Shown: piece after piece, positions 25,548 to 32,920 of the stretch
Layout of the letters: every line of letters starts with the position of its first letter
Position numbering within the stretch: the stretch's first letter is position 1
Source: Rhizobium esperanzae
GTDB lineage: Bacteria; Pseudomonadota; Alphaproteobacteria; Rhizobiales; Rhizobiaceae
DNA length: 64,000 bases
Direction: 5' to 3'
NCBI RefSeq assembly: GCF_002204185.1
Contig: NZ_MXPU01000014.1
Location: forward strand, 62,001-126,000
The notes under the pieces: generated by a model
What the model saw: only the letters and a program-made list of their open reading frames with translations
What the model was told of the DNA's origin: nothing
Database searches by the model: none
Program-made: the position numbers and the translations under genes

Positions 25548-26549
25548 TCAGTCGGCGCAATCCGCCTCTGATATACGCAATGTTTCAGAGGGATATACTC
25601 CATAGCGCTTGCGATAGTCCGCAGAAAATCTGCCTCTATGAATGAAGCCCCATTTCAGAGCGACCTGCTTGACCGAGATGCCAGGCTCGCCTGTCATCAG
25701 TTCCTGATGCACTGATTCCAACCGTAGGTGCTGCAGAAATGCCAGAGGGGTCGTATTTCGGAAGTTGCGAAAACCGCTCTGAAGAGTGCGTCGGCTCACG
25801 CCACAAGCCGTTGCGATTTCCTCAAGAGATAGCGGCCGAGCAATATTGGCACGCATATAGTCGACCGCCCGCTTAACGGCCTTGGGTAAGGGTGGTTCAG
25901 CAACGCGGCATAACTCAGGTGAGTAGCGATGCTGCGCAGCTTCGATCAAAAGCTCTATCGTCGTTTCGGTGAGGTGATTAAGTGCTATCGGCGATTGAAG
26001 GAGGGTTCCGTCTCGTAATCCAGCATAAAGCGCTGGTACCAGTTGCACCAAAAGGGAGCCGAACCCGACCGATAGGTCTATTTCTGGCGAAAAATCGAGG
26101 CTGCCTCTTATTGGCGTATTGAGCCGACGTGCTAAACGGCGCGTCAGCTCATCATGGGAGATCCTAAGACCCAAATGTTTCCTAGGCCCAATGAATTGGG
26201 TTGTACTCGCCGACATACTGTTCACGAAAACGCCACGCCTTCCCTCTGACAGGATTTGTCTGCCGTCCACGGTAACGACCGATCGCCCATATAGTGGAAG
26301 CATGATAATGTTTGCCTCCGCCGGTCCCTGGTGCTGGACCGTTAGGTCGCCCTCGTAATGCGCGGCAATAACTGCAATCGGGCCATTGGTAATCGCATGT
26401 ATATCGTAGGCGATCGTCTTGTCGCCCTGTACATGCGCTGGAGATTGCGGGGAAAGCCTGGAAAGCGCTTCCGCGAGTTCCTCGCTGCAAGTGCCTTTGA
26501 GCGAGAAATGGTCAATCTTGGAGGGGACACTCTCAACTCTCCACATCAT
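25548..26549 (-). CDS. AraC-family transcriptional regulator
   Basis: A 333-residue regulator with a ligand-sensing N-terminal half of the FeaR-like AraC_binding_2 type and a C-terminal double helix-turn-helix. LSLEEIATACGVSRRTLQSGF is the first recognition unit and ISVKQVALKWGFIHRGRFSADYRKRYG the second. ATG at 26549 follows GGGAAGGAAG; the frame extends to 26639 without support. It lies inside the segment bracketed by the IS6 remnants, upstream of a chemoreceptor in the same orientation, which may be its target. The inducer cannot be read from the sequence. Confidence 0.9.
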   Translation of the reverse strand: MMWRVESVPSKIDHFSLKGTCSEELAEALSRLSPQSPAHVQGDKTIAYDIHAITNGPIAVIAAHYEGDLTVQHQGPAEANIIMLPLYGRSVVTVDGRQILSEGRRGVFVNSMSASTTQFIGPRKHLGLRISHDELTRRLARRLNTPIRGSLDFSPEIDLSVGFGSLLVQLVPALYAGLRDGTLLQSPIALNHLTETTIELLIEAAQHRYSPELCRVAEPPLPKAVKRAVDYMRANIARPLSLEEIATACGVSRRTLQSGFRNFRNTTPLAFLQHLRLESVHQELMTGEPGISVKQVALKWGFIHRGRFSADYRKRYGVYPSETLRISEADCAD

Positions 26550-26799
26550 CACTTCCTTCCCGAAACGGTTTCCAAGCATGAGGTCGGCCTTTCGCCATCG
26601 ACGGGCGAACAGGGCAATTGAGGGGTTGCAGCCGGTCACTTCGCCGTCACTTCGACGGAAATCTTAGACTTAAGGGCGAAGAGGCGAGCCCATGACGCCG
26701 GTCGATTTTGTCAGTAATGCGCGAGCAATTTGGGCCCATAGGTTCATCGCTTCTACTCCCAGTTCGCGACGATGGCTCGTGGTGAGGTCATGGGGTGGG

Positions 26800-27104
26800 G
26801 TGTGGAACAGGGTGGAGCCGAAGCGCTACATCCGGCATGAACTCTCGTTTTACAGCGTGGTAGGATCGAAGCTTGTTGTTGGCGAAGGTATGACCAAATT
26901 ACTCTGCCCACAGGCGGATCGTCTGGTGCGAGACAATGATCCCAGGACCGGCCAGCATGGCCTCGATCACCCGCAGGCGCAAAAGCAAAACGGAAAGAAA
27001 GCCACACCGCGTGCGCAATAATTTCAGCAGGAAAGCGGCGGGGGCGATAAAGCGGGTCACGGTTTGTCATGCCCAATCATCGCACAGCGAACCCAAGGTC
27101 CGTT
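26800..27104 (-). mobile_element. IS6-family insertion sequence remnant, right copy, internally deleted
   Basis: Read from 27104 on the minus strand, it begins with the same terminal sequence as the left copy and encodes MTNRDPLYRPRRFPAEIIAHA, the normal IS6 N-terminus. After a frameshift come GIIVSHQTIRLWAE, a stop and FGHTFANN. At about 26875 the frame jumps to SYHAVKREFMPDVA, which matches the transposase C-terminal region (usually SYGAAKREIMPDVE). The middle, including the DDE core, is therefore deleted. It has the same orientation as the copy at 19629-20120. The sequence to the left, 26640-26800, holds no recognised gene. Confidence 0.75.
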
Positions 27105-27880
27105 CCCCCCGTTGGCACCTGCGAAACGCGCTTTTCTTGTGCTGTATCAGAGACTGCGAACGCAGTAGTTCCGCTCTCCCGGTGGGGGCATGTAGTACGT
27201 CTGCTTGCCAGATACGAAACATTCGACAGCGCCGCCGCCGCGCCCGCGTCCTCTAAACGAGGGCCGCGTTCATCGATCTCGCGGCAATAATCGATCAGGG
27301 CTTCGATGGTCACCATGAGAAGGTTGTGGCGCGCGGCGAATTCGCTGAGTTCGGGAAGACGCGCCATAGTGCCGTCGTCGTTGGCGATTTCGCAGATAAC
27401 ACCCGCTGGCTCGAGCCCGGCGAGCCGAGCGAAATCCACCGCGGCTTCCGTATGGCCGGGGCGTCCGAGAACACCGGACGGGTTTGCCCGCAGGGGGAAT
27501 ATGTGGCCTGGCCGGGACAGGTCCTCCGGCATCGTCGATGCGTCGGCAAGCGCCCTGATGGTCTTGGCGCGGTCTTCTGCGGAAATACCGGTTGATACGC
27601 CTTCTATCAGGTCCACCGAGACAGTGAACGCCGTCTGCATGGAATCCGAGTTGCGCTCCACCATGAGCGGGATATCCAGTTCGTCCAACCGGTCCCCGTT
27701 CATCGGCACGCAGATCAGGCCGCGCGCATAACGCATCATGAAAGCAACATGATCATTCGTCACCTTGTCCGCGGCAACGAGGATGTCGCCTTCGTTTTCC
27801 CGGTCTTCATCGTCCACGACGATGATCATCTCTCCGGCGGCGATTGCTTTAACCGCGCTCTCGATGGAAGCAAAATTCAT
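27077..27880 (-). CDS. ribB: 3,4-dihydroxy-2-butanone 4-phosphate synthase (RibB), C-terminus altered by IS6 remnant
   Basis: A 267-residue protein whose first 210 residues are a complete RibB. It has IVVDDEDRENEGDILVAAD (acidic metal site), ARGLICVPM, FTVSVDLIEGVSTGISAEDR and GRPGHTEAAVDFARLAGL. RibB makes the four-carbon precursor of riboflavin from ribulose 5-phosphate. The remaining tail has no RibA-like domain, and its last nine or so residues are encoded by the IS6 terminal sequence, so the native 3' end is lost. It is the last gene of the 31978-27077 operon, behind an FMN reductase, so it probably raises flavin supply for the flavin-dependent oxygenase. No FMN riboswitch is expected here because it is embedded in the operon. 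Confidence 0.92.
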   Translation of the reverse strand: MNFASIESAVKAIAAGEMIIVVDDEDRENEGDILVAADKVTNDHVAFMMRYARGLICVPMNGDRLDELDIPLMVERNSDSMQTAFTVSVDLIEGVSTGISAEDRAKTIRALADASTMPEDLSRPGHIFPLRANPSGVLGRPGHTEAAVDFARLAGLEPAGVICEIANDDGTMARLPELSEFAARHNLLMVTIEALIDYCREIDERGPRLEDAGAAAALSNVSYLASRRTTCPHRESGTTAFAVSDTAQEKRVSQVPTGGTDLGFAVR

Positions 27881-27895
27881 GTTCTTCTCCTTGAA

Positions 27896-28405
27896 CTAAA
27901 CATGGCCCAGAGTGCGTGCGAGTTGGCGGTCGACCCGCTCCCGAAGTTCCGCAGACGGTGCCGAATCCGGGAAGTCGCTGTCCATCGCATAGATGAAGTC
28001 ACCGCGAATCTCGGCTTTGAAGAAGCCCATCAATGAACGCAAGTGAGCCTCGACATGCTCGCCATGGGCCTCGGCCTTACCCGTTGCGAATATCGAAACG
28101 GGTTTCCCCTGCAGAGCTGTCATTTCGAAGAGGTCGAAAAGATGCTTGAGAAGACCGGTCATCGAGGACTTGAAGACCGGTGTCCCCACAACGAGGACGT
28201 CTGAAGACTGGATTGCGTCAAGAACGTTCGCAAGTTCAGCAGGAGCCTCCGAACGCCACAGGGTGGTTCCTAACACCGGGAGCACATCGACCAGGTCAAA
28301 CAGATATCGGGCGTAGCCGGGAGGGGCGCTCGAGAGTGCATATTCCCCGAGCGCCCGCGTCTTGGAGGGGCGCGAGACATTGCCGGTTATCGCGACAATC
28401 TTCAT
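27896..28405 (-). CDS. NAD(P)H-dependent FMN reductase (SsuE/MsuE-like)
   Basis: A 169-residue flavodoxin-fold reductase: VAITGNVSRPSKTRAL forms the phosphate-binding loop, VVGTPVFKSSMTGLLKHLFD is the conserved SsuE-family core, and ALQGKPVSIFATG follows. ATG at 28405 has GGAGGGCC upstream; the longer frame is unsupported. Such enzymes supply free reduced FMN to two-component monooxygenases. Its operon also encodes RibB and an ABC importer, and the RutA-like oxygenase lies upstream at 35489-36631. Together with the RutF-like reductase at 37178, two unrelated flavin reductases serve the locus. Confidence 0.9.
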   Translation of the reverse strand: MKIVAITGNVSRPSKTRALGEYALSSAPPGYARYLFDLVDVLPVLGTTLWRSEAPAELANVLDAIQSSDVLVVGTPVFKSSMTGLLKHLFDLFEMTALQGKPVSIFATGKAEAHGEHVEAHLRSLMGFFKAEIRGDFIYAMDSDFPDSAPSAELRERVDRQLARTLGHV

Positions 28406-28421
28406 TTTGCCGGCCCTCCGA

Positions 28422-29438
28422 TCAGATCTGGTTGCGGATATGCGGGGTACGCGCATAGACGGCCACCATCGGCACGATCAGCAGACCCACGATCGCCTGT
28501 TGCGCGGCAAAGCTGAGGCCGAGCCCAACCAGCAGAGACGTCAATATCGTCAATACGAGTACCCCGAGAACGGTTGCCCCGTATCCGCCTGCGCCACCGA
28601 GCAGCGAGGTGCCGCCGATCACAACGGCCGCAACGGTGGTGAAGAGGTATGGATCTCCGACGCCAACGAAGCCGCCGCCGGAAAACCCGAGCAGCAATAC
28701 GCCCGTCAGTGCCGACATCGACCCACTGATACCGTGAATGCTGGTCCAGACCTTGGTTTCGGAAATGCAAAGCCGTGCCGCTGCAGTCCTGCTGCCGCCG
28801 ACGGCGTAGATGGAGCGGCCGAACCATGTGTTATACAGAGCCCAGATGGTGACGAGCGTGACGAGGAGCCACACCAGTACCACTGGCGGCAGGGGCAGCC
28901 CGAAGGTCTTCCCGTTGAACGCGGCGATATTCCGGAGCCAGTCCGGTACGGGGGCGAAAACCGTTCCGCCGTAGTCGGAACCGATGGAGGTGTAGAGTTG
29001 TACCGCGCCGACAAATGCGAAGCCGACCCCAAGGGACATGATGAGAGCCTGGCCCTGCAGCTTGAAGCTCAAAAAGCCGTTCGCAAGCCCGATTGCTGCT
29101 CCCAGGAGAACGACCGCTATCACGGCCAGCCAGGCAGGCATCCCGGTGACCAACAGGCTTGGGAAGAGAATATTCGCTCCCCCGATGACATATGGAATGG
29201 AGAGATCAAGCGCGCCAACCATGGCACATAGCGTCTGTCCCAACGATGCAAGCCCCAGGAAAGCGGCAAGCAGCAATATCGAACGCGCGTTACGGGGCGA
29301 GATAAACCCCGGAACAAGGATCGTACCCAACACGAGAAGTGCGGCAAGCAGACCAAAGCCAATTACGATGCTGCGCTGAAGCTTTACCGATCGTCCTGTG
29401 ATTTGGCTCATCGTCTGTTCCGTTGTGAGTGAAGTCAT
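28422..29438 (-). CDS. Sugar ABC transporter permease (RbsC-like)
   Basis: A 338-residue permease, paralogous to the 1403-2422 gene along its whole length. It has AMVGALDLSIPYVIGGANI, the coupling loop AVGGSRTAAARLCISETKV and the end VYARTPHIRNQI. GAGAGGAC precedes the ATG. With the 29451 permease it forms the channel of the regulon's importer. The FMN reductase starts 16 bases after its stop. Confidence 0.93.
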   Translation of the reverse strand: MTSLTTEQTMSQITGRSVKLQRSIVIGFGLLAALLVLGTILVPGFISPRNARSILLLAAFLGLASLGQTLCAMVGALDLSIPYVIGGANILFPSLLVTGMPAWLAVIAVVLLGAAIGLANGFLSFKLQGQALIMSLGVGFAFVGAVQLYTSIGSDYGGTVFAPVPDWLRNIAAFNGKTFGLPLPPVVLVWLLVTLVTIWALYNTWFGRSIYAVGGSRTAAARLCISETKVWTSIHGISGSMSALTGVLLLGFSGGGFVGVGDPYLFTTVAAVVIGGTSLLGGAGGYGATVLGVLVLTILTSLLVGLGLSFAAQQAIVGLLIVPMVAVYARTPHIRNQI

Positions 29439-29450
29439 TACCAGTCCTCT

Positions 29451-30419
29451 CTAGAAAGCCGTGCGCCGGGCCGTCATGAATACGTTGACGAGGAGCGATG
29501 CCACGAGGATCAGGCCGAAAGCCATTTGCGTCACGAACCCCGTCACGCTTCCGAAGCTGAAGGCGGAAAGCAGGTACGAGATGAGGAACATGTTCAGCGC
29601 ACCAAGCGTGGCCCCCAAAGCTCCTCCTCTCCCGCCAGCCAGGTTTGCGCCACCGAGCACCAGGGCGGTAACCGCCTGGAGCGTGTAGCTGCTTCCCTGG
29701 GTAGGATCGCCAGAAGAGATCAATGCCGTATAGCTGAGCGCGGCAAGGCCGACGAAGACGCCGCCGAGGAGATGGGCGCAGATGCGTACGGTGTCGACTT
29801 TCACCCCGCTCGTGTAGGCCATCCGTTCGTCAGCGCCTGTCATGCGAAGGTGGGAGTAAAAGGTGGTCCGGCGCATAACGGCCCAAAGAGCCAACGCCGC
29901 CAAGACGATGATCAGCACCGGAGATAAGATCGTCGTTCCTGCTCCCCACGTCATCATCCAGTCCGGCGCAACGCCGCCCGGCCTTGACATGACCATGAGG
30001 TTCAAGCCTGAAAGGACGAGGAAGCTGGAGAGCGTGACGATGATGGGGGCGACCCGGACGTAGATGATGATGAGCGCCTGCAGCAACTGATACAGTGCGC
30101 CGACTGCCACCACCCAGCAAATCACTGCGAGCGGAGACGTGTAACCCCTTGCTGAGAGCCAGCCGATCAGGGTGACGTTCACGAAACCCATCAGCGGGCC
30201 AACGGAAAGGTCGACCGAACCGCGGCCTGCCATCACGATCGGTGTCAGGGCCAGCGTCGTGAGGATCAAAGGTGCTGCGACGATGATTGCTCCGCCCATT
30301 CCGGTTGCGGTGAACAGCCGCGGCGAGAGCACGGCTGCGGCGACGAGCAACACTCCGAAAAGAACGAGCGGTACGGTCAGCGACCTGTCGAGCGCATGAA
30401 ATCCAAAACGTTGCGACAT
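29451..30419 (-). CDS. Sugar ABC transporter permease (RbsC-like)
   Basis: A 322-residue permease, close paralogue of the 417-1391 gene. PIVMAGRGSVDLSVGPLMG, RPGGVAPDWM and ALVLGGANLAGGRGGALG are shared almost unchanged. Its ATG overlaps the stop codon of the ATPase by one base, showing tight coupling. It is the first channel subunit of the importer. Confidence 0.93.
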   Translation of the reverse strand: MSQRFGFHALDRSLTVPLVLFGVLLVAAAVLSPRLFTATGMGGAIIVAAPLILTTLALTPIVMAGRGSVDLSVGPLMGFVNVTLIGWLSARGYTSPLAVICWVVAVGALYQLLQALIIIYVRVAPIIVTLSSFLVLSGLNLMVMSRPGGVAPDWMMTWGAGTTILSPVLIIVLAALALWAVMRRTTFYSHLRMTGADERMAYTSGVKVDTVRICAHLLGGVFVGLAALSYTALISSGDPTQGSSYTLQAVTALVLGGANLAGGRGGALGATLGALNMFLISYLLSAFSFGSVTGFVTQMAFGLILVASLLVNVFMTARRTAF

Positions 30420-31978
30420 CAGTGTGCCTTTCTCTCTTTGGAGAATTCCATGGTGTCGGCAACCGAGCGGCCGAACATTGCAGCGAGAATGGTTTCTTCG
30501 TTGATGTCGGGGCCGTCGAGGGAACGATGGATGCTCCCTTTGTGAAAGACATCAACGCGATCGGCGAAACCGAGAAACTCTTCGATCTCGCTTGAAAGGT
30601 AGATTACCGAGCCGCCACCTTCGGCAAACAGCCGAAGCTCGCGATACAGGTCGCGTTTGGTGTTGAGGTCCACGCCTCGAGCAGGGTCGTTAAGAACGAT
30701 CACTCTGGGATCATTGGCGAAGGCACGACCGATCAGGACCTTCTGCTGGTTACCCCCGGAAAGGGACGTAATGCGGTTGTCCGGGTGCCCGATCTTGACG
30801 CGGAGCCGCTCGACCTCCCGGGCAAACGTCTGCTTCAGCCTTTTACGCCTGATGACACCGAACGGCCCCAGGTTCTTTTGGTAGATACCGATGGCGAGGT
30901 TCTCGAAAATGCTCTGCTGTGGGAAAATTCCTTCCCGCTTCCGGTCTCCGGATACGTACACAATGCCCTTATTCGCGGCGTCGTCGAGCGTGCTGACTTT
31001 GACGAGACCGGTGCTTTCCCGATCCAGGATCCGGACCTCCCCTCCGAACGGCGACATAATCCTGGCGACCAGTCGCACGAACGCGTCCTGGCCCTGGCCG
31101 TCCAGACCCGCAACGCCCACGATGGATCCCTGCGGAAGGACGAAGTCGAAGGGTTGCGATGCCTCTTGGGGGCGCGCGCCATGCACGGAAAGAACCTCCT
31201 TGCGATCACCCGACAGGCCCGCTGCAGACGTTGAAGCGGCGGCGGAAATCTGGCGGTCTTGAGGGGTCATCATGCGGAGGAGGTTCGCCTCGGTGATCTC
31301 GGATTTCTCAAGGACACCGACGGTGAAACCGTCTCTCAGTATTGTCGCCCGGTCGGCGATACGGACGAGCTCAGCGATGCGGTGCGTGACGATGATTACC
31401 GCGCACCCCTCGGACCGGAGCCGATCGATCTCTTCGTGGAGCCGGACGGTCGCGTCGAGATCGAGTGCAGCCGAGGACTCGTCCAGGATCAAGACCTTGG
31501 GTTTCCTCAGGACGGCGCGGGCGATAACGATCCATTGCTTGATGCTGAGCGGAAGATCACCGACGTTCTGCCTGAGATCGATATGCTTTCCGACCAGGCG
31601 GTCCAGAAGGCTTTGCGCAACGCTTCCACGTTCCTTGGAGGATTTCCGAAGCGAGAACAGGTCCTCGCTTCCCACGAAAAGGTTGTCGAGGACACTTGCC
31701 TCATCGGCGACAAGGACTTCCTGGAAGATCGTAGCGAGACCAACCTCTTTGGCATCGACTGGCGAGGTGATGGACTTGCCAAGGATTAGGACAGATCCTC
31801 CATCGGCAGCGATAACGCCGGACATGATCTTCGCCATGGTGCTCTTGCCGCTGCCATTCTCGCCAACGATCGCGTGCACCTCTCCTGCCCTGGCGACAAA
31901 ATCGCATTTCTTCAAAGCCTTCGTTTCGCCAAACGATTTGGCAACGGCCGTCATGCTTACGGCGACGTCATTCGTCAT
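30419..31978 (-). CDS. Sugar ABC transporter ATP-binding protein, two NBDs
   Basis: A 519-residue ATPase. NBD1 has Walker A GENGSGKST and a normal Walker B VLILDESSAALD. NBD2 has a degenerate Walker A (LDGQGQ), signature LSGGNQQKVLIGRAFANDP and an altered Walker B VIVLNDPARGVD, with asparagine and aspartate in place of the usual Asp-Glu pair. The same change occurs in the 1-420 paralogue, so it is inherited and not a sequencing error. ATG at 31978 follows AAGGGAGGATGGGC; ATG at 31984 or 32020 are alternatives. An operator palindrome lies 118 bases upstream. It powers the permeases at 29451 and 28422, probably with the binding protein at 34211. Confidence 0.93.
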   Translation of the reverse strand: MTNDVAVSMTAVAKSFGETKALKKCDFVARAGEVHAIVGENGSGKSTMAKIMSGVIAADGGSVLILGKSITSPVDAKEVGLATIFQEVLVADEASVLDNLFVGSEDLFSLRKSSKERGSVAQSLLDRLVGKHIDLRQNVGDLPLSIKQWIVIARAVLRKPKVLILDESSAALDLDATVRLHEEIDRLRSEGCAVIIVTHRIAELVRIADRATILRDGFTVGVLEKSEITEANLLRMMTPQDRQISAAASTSAAGLSGDRKEVLSVHGARPQEASQPFDFVLPQGSIVGVAGLDGQGQDAFVRLVARIMSPFGGEVRILDRESTGLVKVSTLDDAANKGIVYVSGDRKREGIFPQQSIFENLAIGIYQKNLGPFGVIRRKRLKQTFAREVERLRVKIGHPDNRITSLSGGNQQKVLIGRAFANDPRVIVLNDPARGVDLNTKRDLYRELRLFAEGGGSVIYLSSEIEEFLGFADRVDVFHKGSIHRSLDGPDINEETILAAMFGRSVADTMEFSKERKAH

Positions 31979-32095
31979 GCCCATCCTCCCTTTAGGCAGC
32001 AGCAAATCGCGCCAGGGCATCCGATGCCCGGCCTCTTGCTGGATTGTGACTGCCGTCTTTGAATGCTCCGAGTACTCACCCGGCGAACAGCAGAA

Positions 32096-32120
32096 TGACA
32101 GATTGTCTGCTAATCTGTCA
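32096..32120 (-). promoter_or_regulatory. Full operator palindrome upstream of the ABC-importer operon
   Basis: TGACAGATT and AATCTGTCA are perfect 9-bp inverted arms around GTCTGCT. On the minus strand the site begins TTGACA, a perfect -35 hexamer for the importer operon, with a weak TCATTC 17 bases later. This is one of the two best full palindromes of the set and strong evidence for a dimeric repressor. Confidence 0.75.
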
Positions 32121-32393
32121 ATAGAGACGTCGTGCCCTTGTCGGGATGTCGAGTTGGTTTCGATGAAATCACGATGATATGGTCGCTAGACGCCCCGATA
32201 TTTGCGAAAGCGCGTTGCCACGCACCTGACGTCCGGTCAGTGGTTCTCAACCGGAACTCGTCCGCCAGATCGGAAGCGATCTGGCGGCCTTCGCTATCAA
32301 GCCAAGACCAAAGCGCTGTTGAAGGTGTCCGGTCATGGGAATTACCATCGCACCCACTCCGATGAAGGCGACCGTTTCAATTGGGGGATACAT
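32121..32393 (-). pseudogene. Fragment of a beta-hydroxyacid (3-hydroxyisobutyrate-type) dehydrogenase, frameshifted
   Basis: On the minus strand the frame starting at 32393 reads PIETVAFIGVGAMVIPMTGHL, a typical NAD-binding N-terminus of 3-hydroxyisobutyrate/6-phosphogluconate-type dehydrogenases. A one-base shift after RFGLGL (about 32302) restores the family pattern in another frame: DSEGRQIASDLADEF, with the acidic residue that normally binds the adenosine ribose. Coding similarity fades at about 32130, where the operator begins. Only about 90 residues of a roughly 300-residue enzyme remain. A GC hairpin (32262-32287) lies inside. The position between two co-oriented operon halves suggests the original operon carried this step. 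Confidence 0.6.
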
Positions 32394-32515
32394 CACAGCC
32401 CAACTCCACGCTTCGAACGCGGCAAGTGCCACTCGATTTAGCCCCTTCACGGGGGTGCCCGGGCAAACCGCACTCATTGTCGATCAGCCCATAGGGGTGC
32501 GCAACCGTGAAAGGA

Positions 32516-32920
32516 TCACGGGAATTCTTCGAAGTTTTCCTTCGCGGGGTCGTGGGCAAGCCACGGCCTGGCGTGGGACAGCCAGACGTTGGACATAGGA
32601 ACTGAACCAGGATCAGTGTCAAAAGTGCCTGCCCGCAGCACCTTCATCTCCGGGTTGGCAGGCCGTTCGGCATAAACGTGCGAACCACACCGTGAGCAGA
32701 ACCACCTCAGTTTTCCAGGCGTCGACTCAAAGCTGTGAAGGACGTCATCGCCGGAAATCAGATTAAAGTTCTCACTCTTCACCTTGGCGGCAGTGTTATG
32801 ATCGGCCGCATGGGACTTTCTGCACGTCTGGCAGAAGCAGTTCCACATCGGGCCGTCCAGTTCCGACACTTCGTACTGGACCGCTTTACATTGGCAAGAT
32901 CCGAGGATCGGCATCTTCAA
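32516..32920 (-). CDS. GFA-family protein (glutathione-dependent formaldehyde-activating-like, zinc-binding)
   Basis: A 134-residue protein of the GFA/CENP-V fold. Zinc-binding cysteines appear as SCQCKAVQY near residue 9, CFCQTCRKSH near 29 and CSRCGSHVY near 75, matching the family layout. The founding member was described as a glutathione-formaldehyde adduct-forming enzyme; most relatives have unknown function. Its start overlaps the aminotransferase stop by four bases, so the two are translationally coupled. If the pathway releases a one-carbon aldehyde, this protein might help dispose of it, but that is speculation. Confidence 0.88.
   Translation of the reverse strand: MKMPILGSCQCKAVQYEVSELDGPMWNCFCQTCRKSHAADHNTAAKVKSENFNLISGDDVLHSFESTPGKLRWFCSRCGSHVYAERPANPEMKVLRAGTFDTDPGSVPMSNVWLSHARPWLAHDPAKENFEEFP

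Noticed and set aside
27880..27900. FMN riboswitch upstream of ribB
   Set aside because: Only 15 bases separate ribB from the FMN reductase gene, leaving no room for an aptamer; the gene is internal to an operon.
32262..32287. GC hairpin as a terminator of the GFA/aminotransferase operon
   Set aside because: The stem is perfect (10 bp), but no T-run follows in either direction and it lies inside the coding remains of the dehydrogenase fossil.
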